From: Torreya grandis
Taxonomy: Eukaryota > Streptophyta > Pinopsida > Cupressales > Taxaceae
DNA length: 64,000 nucleotides
Direction: 5' to 3'
NCBI GenBank assembly: GCA_037957365.1
Contig: JARHVA010000122.1
Span: 5,098,501 to 5,162,500 of the forward strand
Each line of letters opens with the position of its first letter. Within the stretch, counting starts at the first letter, position 1. The position numbers were made by a program, and so were the translations under genes. The notes beneath the pieces were generated by a model. It saw only the letters and a list, made by a program, of their open reading frames with translations. It did not search any database and had not been told where the DNA came from. Shown piece by piece: positions 26,549-39,905 of the stretch.

Positions 26549-27118
26549 TGTTAGGAATATAGAACATAGAGCACTATTAATGAATTAAATATAGAAATAA
26601 AATGCAAAAATCACAACATAATAGATACACACATTTAACATTGTTCACCTAATATGGGTTACGTCCACATAGAAATAGTTAGTCTTTATTATTATTTGGT
26701 CTAGCAAATAAAGAGAAAAACTTGTAATACATCCACTGCAATATCCTCTTCACTCACATGTAGTATTCCATTGTGATTACAATGCCCTCATATCAAAGGA
26801 GGGTTACATATTAGGGCAAAAATGCACAAAACATAATTTATACCATTAGATCTATGAACTAATAATGAACGCTCCAGATTTACTATGAAATTACAATATT
26901 TTACAATGCATTTTTAACAAAATTTTGCTTTGGAAGTGCTTCCCCCAAAACCCCACTAGGGGGGCTCCAAATATTGTCTCCACCCCCTAGACCCCTATGG
27001 TGACACTAGTGGGGGGGGTTTGGGGGGGGGGGGTTTGGGGGGGGGGGGTGTGTGTGGGTGTTGCCCCAACACACCCCCTATTAGGAACTGAACATTATAA
27101 TAAGATTAGGCTCCCATA
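26549..27118 (-). repeat. 5' LTR of the Copia element
   Basis: Homologous to 22038-22498 but about 110 bp longer. The extra length lies mainly between 26905 and 27070, where a C/G-rich low-complexity tract has expanded. The outer end is not clean: the sequence after 27105 no longer matches the CTACCATCTAACA end of the other LTR, so the limit is approximate. Confidence 0.85.
27011..27058 (+). repeat. G-run cluster, strong G-quadruplex candidate
   Basis: G8-TTT-G12-TTT-G12, then TGTGTGT-GGG. Four G runs with short loops satisfy the usual quadruplex pattern on the plus strand; the element's sense strand is therefore C-rich. It lies inside the 5' LTR of the Copia element. The other LTR has only short C and G runs at the same place (22420-22445). 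Confidence 0.9.
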
Positions 27119-29700
27119 GTTTCTATCACTATTTTCTATCCTTACATTCTTTCTATTTTAGTTTATGCATTGATATATATTGGTATTGATTAATGTTATT
27201 CACACTTCAATTTTTTTTTACTATCACTAGTTTAGACTCAACATATGTATGTCATAGCTCTTACATATATTTGTACTACATTCATGCATGCTTTCATTTT
27301 TATCTTTCTTAGTTTAGATTTGAATGTGTTTTATATGCTTCTTCTATTCAAGGGCATTTAAATATGCCATTGTCCTTTGGATCTACACCACTTTTATACA
27401 TGCCTTGGGCATGTGCCCATGTCTCTTATGTGTGCTTTCATAATTATTTATGTGGACATTTAAACATGTCCTTATATGTCTTATTTTATTAGATTTAATG
27501 ACATGTGCCCATGTCCCTTGTATTGTGGCCCCTTAGCCTATTTTACATGCTTCATGTGTTTTATATGTATGATTTCTTATATGCGTCATGGACATGATAC
27601 ATCTTTTATTATTACACACACTAGCTCTTGATGTCATAAGGGACCTCATGCATCTACCCATCCTACTTGGGTGTTCTGATGGACATCATACCGCATCTTC
27701 CTAGGTAGCTACTCAAATTTGCTATTATACACACTAATTACATATATCTTGACACCCTTATGAAATGATAGACACAACACACATCTTACATTAAATACTT
27801 ATTCTTAGATTCTATTACATTTTAAAGTTATGTTTTCACATTATATTAGATTATAATGCAATTATCATATATGCTCTAGCTAACACATTTTATAGAGCTA
27901 TATTTTTTAGGACAGTTCTTGCATAGGTTTAACAACTACCCTCAAAAGAGGGGACATTCACAAGGGTTTATCACAGAGATTAGGATCCTCGATTGCATTC
28001 AAAAAACATTTTTCAACACACAAGCTCAATTTTAGAAAATCATACATAGGCAAAACATAAGAAAAACTAGGGAATCATATTTTAGTATAATGACTCAGAT
28101 TTTAGACCAGACAGACATTAGTGCCTAGATAAGTACACTAACACCACATGGTGTTATTGTTGAAGACATGGAATTACTATCTAGTAGCCCCAATTTTAGG
28201 GTAGTTTAGATTAGTTAAAATAGAACACCAGGTACTCTACATGTTTACATAGATACAACTATAGGTTTGACAGTTATGCTCAGATATTACTCATATTCAC
28301 ACTAGTTTAACTCAGATTCATGCCAATTGCTCAGATTAGGGGCATCATGCATAGAATGATCATTCCCATACTTAGTGAACAAATAATTAGATATAATTAT
28401 TATAACTTAGATCCAGGATCAGTATACTTAGATATCAAATTGGGGGTATGTGCATGACACATTATTTCTATACGCTTAGTCACACACAAGTTGATCAGAT
28501 GGAATGGCAAACTCTGTGCCATTCTCTATGTTGTATACACTTTACATCATATTATAGGGAGTCACTAGTTTCATGTCTTACTCCATCTATAGTGGTTTTC
28601 AATCTCGAGTGGCTCAGAGCTACCTAATGTACCTAAGTGGCCACAAAACTAACATATGTAGTTAGATATACCCAATTAGATATTACTATCACTTTACAAA
28701 GTTTAGTTTTAGATGCATCCACTACACATGAGTGGGAAATGATGGAGTAATAGCCTAATATAGTTCTTGATCCACCTACATGATAGGTTTGGACACACTT
28801 TTACTCTAATACATGTTATTCATAGGTCATGATCCACCAAGCAAGGGTGGGTAATAATGGAGTCAAAACTAGATTGAGTTTTTGAGCCACCCACATATGA
28901 GGATTGAGAAAAATATTAGCTCAGTCCAAGATATTTAATGATTTGATCACTATGTACACACACATAGGTTGTCACCAAGTTCATGCATTAGTTCACGTAC
29001 CCAATGAGGTGTACTAATTCCTTTCCTCTTTCCCATCTCTTTACTCAATTTTAATCAGTTAATTTCTTATTCATCATAGTCTTTTGCTTTTGATATATCT
29101 GAAGGATTGATTTATGCACATTTCATTATAGGTCATGTTTTGGATCATCCTTCACATACACAGACCCAACTTCACATACTCAAACATAGATATGCATGCT
29201 TCACTTCTTAGGTAAGTCCATGTATGCTTCTTTTTCCTTTATACTGTCATTTCACTTTGCTACATGTTTAGCATAAAGGGGGGGGCAAATTTAATCACCT
29301 AAAAGTAGTATTTGAGTGCTAAGAGTGCTACTCGAAACAACCTATCCATAGATTATCCTTAGATATATCCTAGATCTTTTTATCATATTTTTCTAGCCTT
29401 TGTGGCACAAGTGTCCCCAAAATAGCGCTAATGTCCTTTACTCTAAATTTCTCAAACAAATATATTTTCAAAATTAAAACCCTCTTAAGTCAACCTACGC
29501 ATCTTTTATTATCTCCAAAAGATGCAAAAGAACTATTCAAACACAAAAAAAAATTGAGAAAAATCAAGGTTATTAATCCCTATTCTACCCTACTTTTGCA
29601 TACTACCATCTATAACTACCCTAAGCTCATATTTTCTAAATTTACAATCTCAAGCACACTCAAGGCATTCAAGATCACTATCATTATATCATCACTTGCA
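27119..29700. other. No gene seen; probable degraded LTR-element DNA
   Basis: AT-rich text without a stable frame. Locally repetitive: CATGTGCCCATGTC-like phrases at 27410-27520, and related blocks around 28730-28900 containing GGAGTAATA and GGAGTCAAAA. The frame at 29431-29742 has no motif support. Confidence 0.35.
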
Positions 29701-29714
29701 CTTGTACTAGCACG

Positions 29715-29810
29715 TATGTGGGGAGAACTACATCGGGTTTGATCCCTCCTCAGAATATTGGTATGTAGGCAACTCTCTTCACACTGGGGTGTTGAGGATG
29801 TCCAACCTAT
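29715..29810 (+). repeat. Conserved LTR-type motif, copy 1
   Basis: Contains GGGGAGAACTACATCGGG, then GATCCCTCC and GGTATGTAGGCAACT. A diverged copy with the same order lies at 31855-31950. Wording of this kind (an 'aactacgt...gatccc...tacgtaggca' block) is familiar from LTRs of plant Ty3/Gypsy elements; that link is from memory of the family and not proved here. Confidence 0.4.
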
Positions 29811-30499
29811 CCTACTAATGAACACACTTTTTATCTCATACCTTACTTTCAAGGAGGATTAGGGTTTTCATTATAAATCAACTATTATAAGAAAAATAAA
29901 AAGTTTCAGACTTCGTGCACACATGAATAGAACCCAAAAAAGTAATCACAAGTGCACCCATAATTTAGGAGCAGTCTTACACAAAAGACATTAGTGTTAT
30001 TTTCAGGATACTACAGCCACATGGCACTATTATCCAAGTGTGGTGCTATTGTCTAGGAGAGGATCTAACATAGGGATCTAGTTGATGATACTAAGACCTA
30101 TTTGTATCTCAATTTTTAGCACTTAGATCTTCTATGTCAAGTGTTTTCTAGATAAATCTTTATTTGCACATATTTATTACTATTTTTAGAGAGTCAAAAT
30201 AAGTCAAAATTTATAACAAATCAATGGTTATTTATTGCATATTAATTCACTAATTTAGACAACTTAATGTTTTAATCAAACATAGGATTTACATAGTTAA
30301 AACCTAAAATGTTAAAACAAAACCCTAAAATATGGCTAAGTTTGAAATCTAATAAAACCCTCCAAAATCTAGAATTTACAATATAGCTCCAAGAGTTCTA
30401 AAACCAATCTCAAACATCTTCAAAGTATAAATATAAAATATAAATTAAATTATAATAAAATATATGTCCATGTCTAAATTTTAAGTTATACTTACATTT

Positions 30500-32100
30500 A
30501 TGTTATATTTATATTGCTTATTTTAGCCTATTTTCTTACTAGATCGATTAGGCCCACTATGTCATTCATCTCAACCTACTATGTCAAAGAGGTTGACTCC
30601 ATCATTCGTACTATATTATCAGGGTAAATAAGATCCAATAGAATTGATCAGGTTGATCTTGTTAACAAAATGTTAGTTTTCATGTTATAGAACTGGGTCA
30701 ATCTGGCCAACCTAGTTCGAGACCTAACAACTAATTTTCATGACTAATAAGATCAAGCTAGTTGACCTTATTGGTTAAATTGCCAAAAGGGTTTATGGTC
30801 AATCCTTGGCTATAAATACCCCCTTCACTTCAAACTAATAAAGGGGAACATTTATTTTTGCATTGATATAAGTCATTATTTTATTATTTCTACATTGAAG
30901 GAGTCATTGCTTAAAATTTTAAATTAGAGGGGAAGAAGCTTGTCTTGTGGAAAAGTCATGGATGAAAATTAGGAGTCTTTTATCCTAGAGATGATTTTTA
31001 TAGTGTAATCCTTACAAAGACACAAAAACCTAATGCAAATCACCATTGACCAAGCAAGAGATTGAGGCATGATAGGTTCAATTCAAGTTAAGTATTCCTT
31101 TTAGTATTTCATTTAGTAGATATATATGTAGTAAGATTAATGGTGTACTCCTTTCTTAGTTTACCTCTACATTGTCTTGAGTATAGTTCTCTTTGTATGT
31201 TTTAATTTATTTATTTAATTATCCCCCTTTTTTCCACAAGCTTTAGTGATCACTAGATTAGATTTATTTTATGTATTGTAGGTCTAGCTAGGGTTATTTC
31301 ATAATGTCATTTGCCTAGAGGTTTTGGAACCCTCTTCCTTGGTATTGTGTGTTAAGAGGTCCCTTAGTTAGGTTTAGCAGATCTAATTTTTTCCTGTCTT
31401 GATATAAATAGCTATGCAATGAATTATTTTGGTAAGATTACCTTATCCAAGCTTAGAATCCACTAAGTAGGACAAGTTACAGATCCATCTTAATTCATTA
31501 CATACAGACCCTTCTACTTAGGTTAGACCCATGTGCATGCCCTTTAATGATTTTTTATCCAAATTAAAATTATTCATATGGGTCATCCCATAAGTTTTAC
31601 ATGTCATTTTAGAGGAAATCACCTAAATATTTAGTTATATAAACATTTCGATCCTAAGCCTATTCTTATCTAACACTTATATATCTATCACAATAAATCA
31701 CTCTACACATTGAGAGGAACTATCCTAAGGTTTTCAAATCTTGAACCCTCAAAAGAGTAAGCCCTAAGTTTCAAATTGCATGTTATTAAGTGTTGAAATC
31801 CATACACAAGATTTCACTACATGCTAATATTTCACATGATTGCACACACTAATCTAGGTGGGAGAATTACATTTGATTTGACTTTCCTCTTTGGAATATT
31901 GGATACATAGATAATGCTCAACCACATGGGGTGGTTGAGGTCAACTTAACCCTTTCCTTTCACCCAGACTTAAGGTTGACTCTCTATTTCTAGATTTGAG
32001 CATTCACATTCACATTCTAAACTATTATTGATGATTTACCTTGTTACAAACCCAAACAATCTAAGTACTCAATTCCTCTAAGTGTTTTCTATAAATAGTA
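30500..32100 (+). mobile_element. Probable solo LTR or LTR fragment with TATA box
   Basis: A TATA box (GGCTATAAATACCCC at about 30810-30824) is followed about 1.05 kb later by the second copy of the conserved block at 31855-31950. Upstream there are repeated GGTTGACT/GGTTGATC-type phrases (30580-30800). This arrangement (promoter, then a conserved downstream block) is expected of an LTR. No internal coding region is attached, and the outer limits are estimates. Confidence 0.4.
30810..30824 (+). promoter_or_regulatory. TATA box of the putative LTR
   Basis: CTATAAATACCCC is a near-perfect plant TATA box in an otherwise less AT-rich stretch, with the usual C-rich follow-up. It would drive rightward transcription from about 30845. 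Confidence 0.5.
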
Positions 32101-34320
32101 AGTTATTTTATTGTACTAATTACAATCATATTAATTTAGCTATTGTACATCTTAATAAAATTAACTTTTTCATAATTTTATCATCTTAAGGTTGCATTAA
32201 TCCAAAAAAATATTAAAAATATATAAAATCCCCAATATTCATTGTAATTTATCTTGGAGATAGGTATATTTTATTGCTCAGCCTTCCCATCTTCTCCTTT
32301 GTAGCTTCATAATCCCAAATTTTTTTACAGTCCCCTCTCCTCCTCTATGGATTCATAATCCTAAATATATCCAATTACTACCTAATTCAGATATGGAATG
32401 TCATTTAAATTAATAGCTTGATAAAAAATTGTAATGTAAATGCAATATGATTGACAGTATTTCATTCTTTATTATTTTTTCTTCCAAAAATTCTCCCCTA
32501 ATTGTTAGTCCGAGAGACTCCAAAATTTAATCTGATATGCATAACCCCATACCAAATTTTTTATTTTAGGTGCATAGATCATTTAAGCAATGTAATGTGA
32601 TACATATTTATGTTGATAGGGTGGATAAAGGTGTTGTATGAAGAATTGGAAGAGATTATTCTCCCTAAATTGGCTAATATAACCTAATTTGAAAACATTT
32701 GAGCAATTATTTATGATTTTTAAACCAGTTATTACTCCTTCCCTATTAAGTCAATTGGAGTGATGAAAATAAGGTCTAATTTAATAAATTGGATAAAATT
32801 TTCAATAGTGACTTCAGATATAATTTTTTGATTGGGTTGATTCTTGCTTCATTAGGCTCCTTACCACTCATGTTATGGTTGTAACTATACAATAACCTTT
32901 TCCCATATAAATTTTGAATTATTTTGGTAAAGATATTTGGTTTTAATGATTTAAGTTGTAAATTGGGTGTCATTGTATGTCATTTGGGAAAAATCATATA
33001 ATTAGTGAAATTTTAAAAAAATTAGGGAATCTTACCAATTTGATATCTTTATAATTTTTTTTAATATCTATTAGCGCTTTCACATACCATAGAAGACTCA
33101 AGTTCTTGTGAGTTATTGGTCTATTGGAAGGGATTCAACTATTTGTGAAGAAGCTAGTGATTTCATGCCTAAAATATTTTTGGATGAAAAATCAATGTGA
33201 AAGGTCAACATTTTGAGGTGACACCATTTTTTTTAGGTAAAAGAGGATGTCCTAGAATTAATTTATCTCTTTTCATGATTCGACTTGGGATTGCATAACT
33301 GAATTGACTTCAATTCACATAAAAATTTTGGCCTAGAAATTTAATATGGCTTTACATAAACATACACTTTGTAATAATTTTTACTTCAACTATAATGTTA
33401 TTATAATGTAATTTAATAAAAAATATTTAAATTACATGACTATACAAGTATTTTGAGCTTTTTTGGAATCATATAAATTAAGACTTAATTTCACAAGCAT
33501 TTAATGTTATTTTAATTTTGGTTGGAATTTAAATTTATTTAATGTAAATTAATTCCACTTAACATTTAATAATGACTTAATATAATTAAAAAATAAAAAT
33601 AAAATTTGAGAAATAATTATTTCCTAACACTAAACTTTTAATATATTTATTTAATTTAACTAAATTTCATGATAGCTAACTCTTCAACCAGATGCACAAT
33701 TTGTTATACATCCTCCAAATTTCTAGGTCACTAGAACTTTTAAAATTTTCCTTTATAATAACTCTCAAAGTTAATTGAAATTTTTGTCTACTTATAACTA
33801 CAATCCCTATAATTATTTAATTTTTAATTTTGATTTTTATTTTTAAGGTATTTCATGTTTTATGAGATTTACTATTAGGCATGATAATTTTTTTTAGATG
33901 ATTATAAATTATAGGTAAAATAGTATTCTCATATTTTGGAGTCTTCAATATAAAAATATCAGAATATATTTTATTGATCATAAGATTGTGTGAAAGTAGT
34001 AAATGCTTTTGTCTATGATTAATGTTCAATATTTTTTAATTCAATAATTATTGTTTATGTTGGATGTAGATGACACTTTCTATTTATTGAACTTAAAAAT
34101 TATAAAAGTAATTTTCTTATTAAAATCAAGAAAACATTTTAATATTGAGCATTTATCATTATTTAAGTTTAAAAAAAATATGAAATACAAATAACCAATC
34201 TATGTATATATATAAAGTGTATGTTAATTGTGTGCTTTCAACCTGACATTGTTTATTTTATTCTCTTCCAAAATCTTATATTTTTTAACTACCCCACAGA
34301 TTTGGCACATGACACCCTTA
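32101..34320. other. AT-rich DNA, nothing recognised
   Basis: No protein-like frame on either strand, no tRNA- or rRNA-like sequence and no clear repeat pair. The short minus frame at 32776-32973 is a chance frame. Confidence 0.4.
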
Positions 34321-34329
34321 TTTATGTTG

Positions 34330-36010
34330 TCTTTTTTTAATTATATTTCATTTCATTTATCCTCCTTTTTTTAGGGTTTATATTTCCCTTTGGTATCTTG
34401 AATCTATAATAACTTTTTATTGATAAATTTACATTTAAAATTAATGTTAATAATTCACTAGTATTGTTGTTTATATTTTTGTATTTACACATTTATTAAT
34501 ATATAATTAAAAATAATTTTATTAAATATATTAAAAATCCATATATATTTGAGTGGGATTAAAATTGATAATTTTTTAAATGTATATATTCAAACATAGT
34601 AGAAATGAAGATAATCAAAAAATCGGATTCTTTGAAAGCTAGAAATTGTAGAATAATAATTACAATATAAGTTTGTTGGTTTTTGCTTGATTTTTTTTTT
34701 TATCTTTTTTTGTTTGTTTGTTTGTTTGTTTTCATTTTTTTTATCATGATTCTCTCACTATCATATTAATTTTTATAATTGATTAAAAAAGCACATTGAA
34801 GAATAAGATGCTAGAATTTCAAATATCATAAATTCACTAGGGACAATATTTGATGTTTGTCATGTTGATTTTGAATATATTTGATGTGTTTTATAAAATT
34901 TAAATTTTATTTTATGTGGTATCTAATAATGGATTATATAATATGTTGCTTGGTCTACTTTGGATATATAAAATTAAAAAAAACTCTTTAATATGCACCA
35001 ATACCTAAAATTTAGACACGAAAATCAAGTGATTATAATTATAAGAAACAAACAACAAATCTCACACAAAAAAATACCTCATGAGAAATCATGACTTACA
35101 GATAAAACAAGATAACATAAATTACAAATTTATAAATTTGTTTTGACAAGAATACATATACTACAACTTACAACCACTAGATAATCTAAAAAGCATGAAA
35201 ACCAATACATCTAAACACAAATTAGAAATAATGTGAAATGTCATTTAGCAGATATTTTTGTTGAAAAAGACCTTGTATTTATATATAATTAATTTAATAA
35301 TTTTTCAAAATCTTATATTTATATATAATCAATTTAATAATTTTTTTATTATTTTTTTAATAATTATTATGCATCATTAAATTATAATTTTATAATTATT
35401 TAATATTATAAAAATAATTTAATATATATTTTTATTTTATTTTATTTATATACTCTTTCAATAATTATGATTTTTTATTTTCATTTTTTTTTAAAAAGGA
35501 TGATGATTTTTCAACCTCCATGTTACATGTTTAACTTATGTGTTGATTAATTATTATCTTTACATTGTTCTATGCATGCTTTAGCGTTTGCTTCACATTC
35601 CCTCTTTCTTTCAAAATTATTTTTCATTTGATTTGATTAGTTTATGTTTTCTTTCATGACTTTTCTTCATTGTGTCTTGATTATAATTTAAAAAATTAAC
35701 TTTGTTATATGTTTGTGTCCTTTATACTTTTATTTATTTCATATTTTCTTATTGTTATTTCATTTCATTTATCTACCCCTTTCTTTTCCCTTTAGTAAAA
35801 AAATTACATTGACTTTCAAATTAATGAATGTATATTTGGGATTAATGTTGATTATTTGTATTTATTATATTTATATATTTATTTTTATTTAATTAAAAAT
35901 AATTTTTATTAAAGATGCTTTTATGCATATATATTAGAGTGGAATTAAATATTATTTAGTGTATCATATATATTTAAATATAATAGAAATGAATATATTT
36001 AAATAGTTTT
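34330..36010 (+). repeat. Diverged direct repeat pair, offset about 1.4 kb
   Basis: 34330-34630 and 35740-36010 share, in order, CATTTCATTTAT, a T-rich CCTT..TTAGGG-like stretch, GGATTAATGTT-like wording, AATTAAAAATAATTTT, and an ATATATT.GAGTGG.ATTAAA block. A 40-bp unit is also repeated twice at about 35276-35345, and a (TTTG)n tract lies at 34709-34730. No coding signal. Confidence 0.5.
34690..34920 (+). repeat. Dispersed repeat shared with 57330-57520
   Basis: Both copies contain, in order, a T tract, TCATG.T.CTCTCA.TATCAT, AATAAGATGCTAGAA and a closing TTATAAA.TTTAA-like stretch. They lie 22.6 kb apart in the same orientation and indicate another copy of a mobile or dispersed element. 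Confidence 0.55.
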
Positions 36011-36059
36011 AATTTAAAAAAATAAATGATGTCTAGAATAAGGGTATAGGACGTGAAGT

Positions 36060-39000
36060 CCTTGTGGGGAGCAGTGGTTAGTAATCAGTGGGATTAGCTC
36101 TTTGTCATTTTTAATTTTGTACTCTTAAATATTGAATAAAAAAATATTATAAAACTTTTTTTACTAATTCATGAAATGCTTTACAAAAGAGAAAATTTGT
36201 AAATTGTTTGCATCTGTGATTAGCGAAAGTTCTCTAAATCATAGAAACTGAAATATAAGTATTTAAAAATTGAAGTCCCTATTTTTTTCATTAAGTTTAA
36301 AAATATAAATAAATAAATTATTTCATAAATTATTTACAGTATACATCTTCAAAGAGTAATTAAAAATGTTTCTAAAATTTTTGTTTTCATCAATCAAAAA
36401 CATATACTTATGAGCAAGTTAATTGATCAAGACATAAATATTTATTTTGTACTTTTAAGATGAACTTTCAAAATCTATATGAACCAAAGAGCTAGTTCAA
36501 ATTTTATTAGATTTTAAAAAAGTAACATTAGAATTCAATATAACTAAAACTATTTTTGTCAAAAAATGATTTATATAAATACAACATATTTGTTGAAAGC
36601 TATTTGGTGTTCAAATATTTGACAACAATCAGAATATATACCAATAAGAGAGATTCGCAAGGCAAAATGCCCTTTCTATGGCCTTGCACCACAAGTCATA
36701 TGGTTTCTTCCTCTGCTCATCATTAATTTTTGGATAAAATATTATAGGTTGCTTCTTTTTAGCTTCAGAAGAAAGTACTTGATCATATGGCTAGACCTAA
36801 AACATATGTTGTGTTGTTCTAAAGATGACTCTCAAACCATTAATTAAAGTCCATAAACAATAAGTAATTGTTAGAAATAAAATTAATGATAATAAATACA
36901 TCATTCAGGTCAAAAGGTCCTCCTCTAGACTTGTGATGAGACTGTCAAAAAAAGCATATATTCAATGAAAATAGAACACTTTTAGTAAGTTGTGAAATTT
37001 TAATTTAAAGATCAACTTTTGATTCACCTTAAATCTAAATTGTAATTGCATTGGAATTATACCTCATGCATATGCCACAATAAGGCATGGTAGAGAACTT
37101 GGTGGGGTAGTGAGTCCAAAATTCTATTTGAAACTGCAAAGAGACATTTAAACTTAGAACTAATTATGTCAAATATAATATTGATCTTAGTAATTGCAAG
37201 GATTATGAATAGGAATCATATGGTGATACCTTTTCTTACCGACTTTGATGGTTTGACGATGGACTATTATGCATATGTGTGTAAGGTGAAGTTAGGAATT
37301 GTGAAAAATTACTAAGATTAAAAAATCATAAATAATGATCGGGGATATAATATAACCTTGTTAAATGTTTGGAGAATTGATTCCAAATTAATCTACACAA
37401 AAGGATAATATGGATTAGTTCCAGGCATATACAATTATAATAATGAGTTGAGAATGTAACACAATATATTTTTTGACATCTATAATGTGGAATTTCACTA
37501 TTTATGTTTGTAGAATGGGAAATGAGTTACCTTGTCATTTTACTATTATAAAATTTGAGGGGAAATGTAATCATGATAGGATCATTTTATTCCATGATCA
37601 ATAATAATTATAATATAACTTAGTTTTTTTAAAACTCATAAGCAAAATACATTCATAAAACCATGATTCTTTTTCATAGTTATACAGTTTGTAAATAAAA
37701 CACAAAGAATTAATTAAATTTACAGTCAAATAGTATTTATGTTATAAAAAGCATGTTTTAGATAGCTAATAACCTCTTAAATCCAATGACATCTCATAAG
37801 TTTCATTTCAACATTTTAAATAGAATTCATTAGGCTTATACATGAGATATTTTGTTAATTTATCATCTAGATTACTTGAATATTTGTTAAGTATCTTTTT
37901 GTCTCCTTGTATGTATGTATGTATGTATGCATGCATGTAAATATGCATATAATATATTTCTATATTTATATGCATATACATATGTATACAATATATTTCT
38001 ATCTCATGTGTGTGTATGTGTATACATATGTATGCAATATCTTTTTATATTTGTGTGTGTTTTTTTGTTTTTCTTTTTTTTTTTTTTTGTGTGTGTGTAC
38101 AATATATTTTTTTCTCATTGTCTATGTGTGTGTGTGTGTGTGTTTTTGTGTGTGTAGAGACAAATTTGAAAGGTGTTAAACTATTTAGCAGTGAATATGG
38201 GATCAATACAAATGTTAACTAGACTAATATTTAACATAAAGGCACTTAGTATCAATGAATTATTAAATGATAAATTTTGGAGCTAAAGAATGTTAAAATT
38301 TATAAATTTAAGATTCGAGTATAAACTATTAAAAAATTTATTTTGAGGAATTAAAATCCAGACAAAAATGAGCAGTACATTTTCAAAAATTCAAATACAT
38401 GCTTCTGTAATGAACATAGTCATATAAACCTTATCATAAATTGGTATAGTACTAGATTGAAACATTTTAGGATAATAAAAACTTTGAAACATTAATATCA
38501 ATGTAAAGCAAGGAAATAAATTTCAAGGCTTACGTCTAACAAGAAAATGGTGATTCCTTTTCTTATTGTCTTTGGGGGCTTGAAGATAGACTATTATTCA
38601 TATGTGTGCAAGCTGAAGTTTAGATTTTTGAACAATTATTGACATTGGAAAAACATAAATAATGAGTGGAGCTAAAATATAGGAAACTTTAAAAAACCTG
38701 ATGCTTTGTTATAGATGAAAATTAGAAACAATTGCTTCCATGTTTTGGATGTTTTGTAGTATAGAATAGAAGACTTGATGAAGAAAGATAGCACTTAGAT
38801 AGACATACAGTAAAATAATCGTATTGCTGATGAAATGCAAGTCTTCTCCATTGTTACTATTTCATGAAAGGAACTACTCACTATACAGGAAAACCTACAC
38901 ACATACATCACATAAACACACTAATGAAAAACTATATGAGATGAAATAATAAATATATCATATTCATGTCCCAAGATTAAATCATGAATAATTGCTAAAG

Positions 39001-39905
39001 TAATTACTAAATTGCATAGACCAATAAAATTGAAAATAAAAAAGAACTTATAAAACATGTGTGATTCAAAATGTACCTAATTCCATATTATTTTTCCAAA
39101 TAAACTTGTTCAATTCTATTTTGGCATTAGGTAAATGTTAAAGTCTGCCCATGTAAGAAGAAATTGAACCAGAGTAACTAAAGTTAAATGTAAGAACAAT
39201 ATGCATCAACCTGAATAACATAACATAAAAATTAGAATCAGTGCATCTGAGCAGGCATTAAGTCAAAACAAAAGGCACAAGTAGAGAGAAAATATCAATA
39301 GAGGAGGATTGAAATAAATAACTTGGTAGTAACATTGAGTAGGTTCAGTCAAGCTTTATTCTAAATTTATGGATTGGAAATATTATAACATGCATTTTTG
39401 AATTTTTGTTCTAGCCTAGATTAGATACATAGAAATTAAGAATAATGTGAATGCAATAAAAGTAAATATTTTAGGCTTAGTTATGACCATTTCTTTTGTA
39501 TTTTCCAATTGTACTGGTAAGCATAAGATGAAATAAGCCTAGTGACTGAATTGTATGTTAGTTTTTTTACAAGTCAAACTAGGCATGTTCATGGAATTGA
39601 AACAAGGAAAACCATGTGAAGATGATGAGCTCATCAAATTCTTAGAGAATTTATTGGAAAATAAAATACACAAAAAGAGAATATGGATCATTCCTAGTCA
39701 TAGATAATTGCATATCATAAACATTATGACAAATAAAGGTTAGTCAATTTACTAACAATATTTTCATGGAAATGACTAGACATGAATAGAGGTGAATTCT
39801 TCTCTCTAAGTAATTTGGTTATGATTTTGATTTTTTCTAGTACTTAGTGGCTTTAAAAAATTATAAATATTGGAACAGGTGTATACAATGCTTTGTGGTT
39901 ACGTA
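36060..39905 (+). repeat. Large tandem duplication, copy 1
   Basis: Blocks in order: A (36090-36990), microsatellite (37903-38155), B (38850-39150), C (39180-39905). Each block has a counterpart in the same order in 39945-43185. Copy 1 also has an internal repeat that brackets the microsatellite: 37219-37380 resembles 38540-38680 (shared GGACTATTATGCATATGTGTG-like wording). No gene seen inside. Confidence 0.65.
37903..38155 (+). repeat. Complex microsatellite (TATG/CATG, TG, T)
   Basis: Runs of TATG and CATG, then ATATG/ATACA words, a T tract and (TG)n. The three overlapping plus-strand frames here translate to Tyr/Val/Cys repeats and are products of the microsatellite. Confidence 0.9.

Larger units (their letters stand above)
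22038..27118 (-). mobile_element. Ty1/Copia LTR retrotransposon, Tork/Tnt1-like, inactive
   Basis: Complete architecture on the minus strand: 5' LTR (26549-27118), degenerate initiator-Met tRNA primer site, gag with a zinc knuckle, integrase before reverse transcriptase (the Copia order), RNase H, a polypurine tract and the 3' LTR (22038-22498). The wording of the RT and RNase H is typical of the plant Tork/Tnt1 group. Many in-frame stops and small shifts show it is dead. The bases next to the 3' LTR (TTGGG at 22033-22037) have no visible partner beyond 27118, so the target-site duplication is lost or the outer end is eroded. Confidence 0.92.

Noticed and set aside
37907..38222. Three overlapping plus-strand frames of 70-90 codons
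   Set aside because: They translate the TATG/TG/T microsatellite into Tyr/Val/Cys/Phe repeats; no start context or domain.
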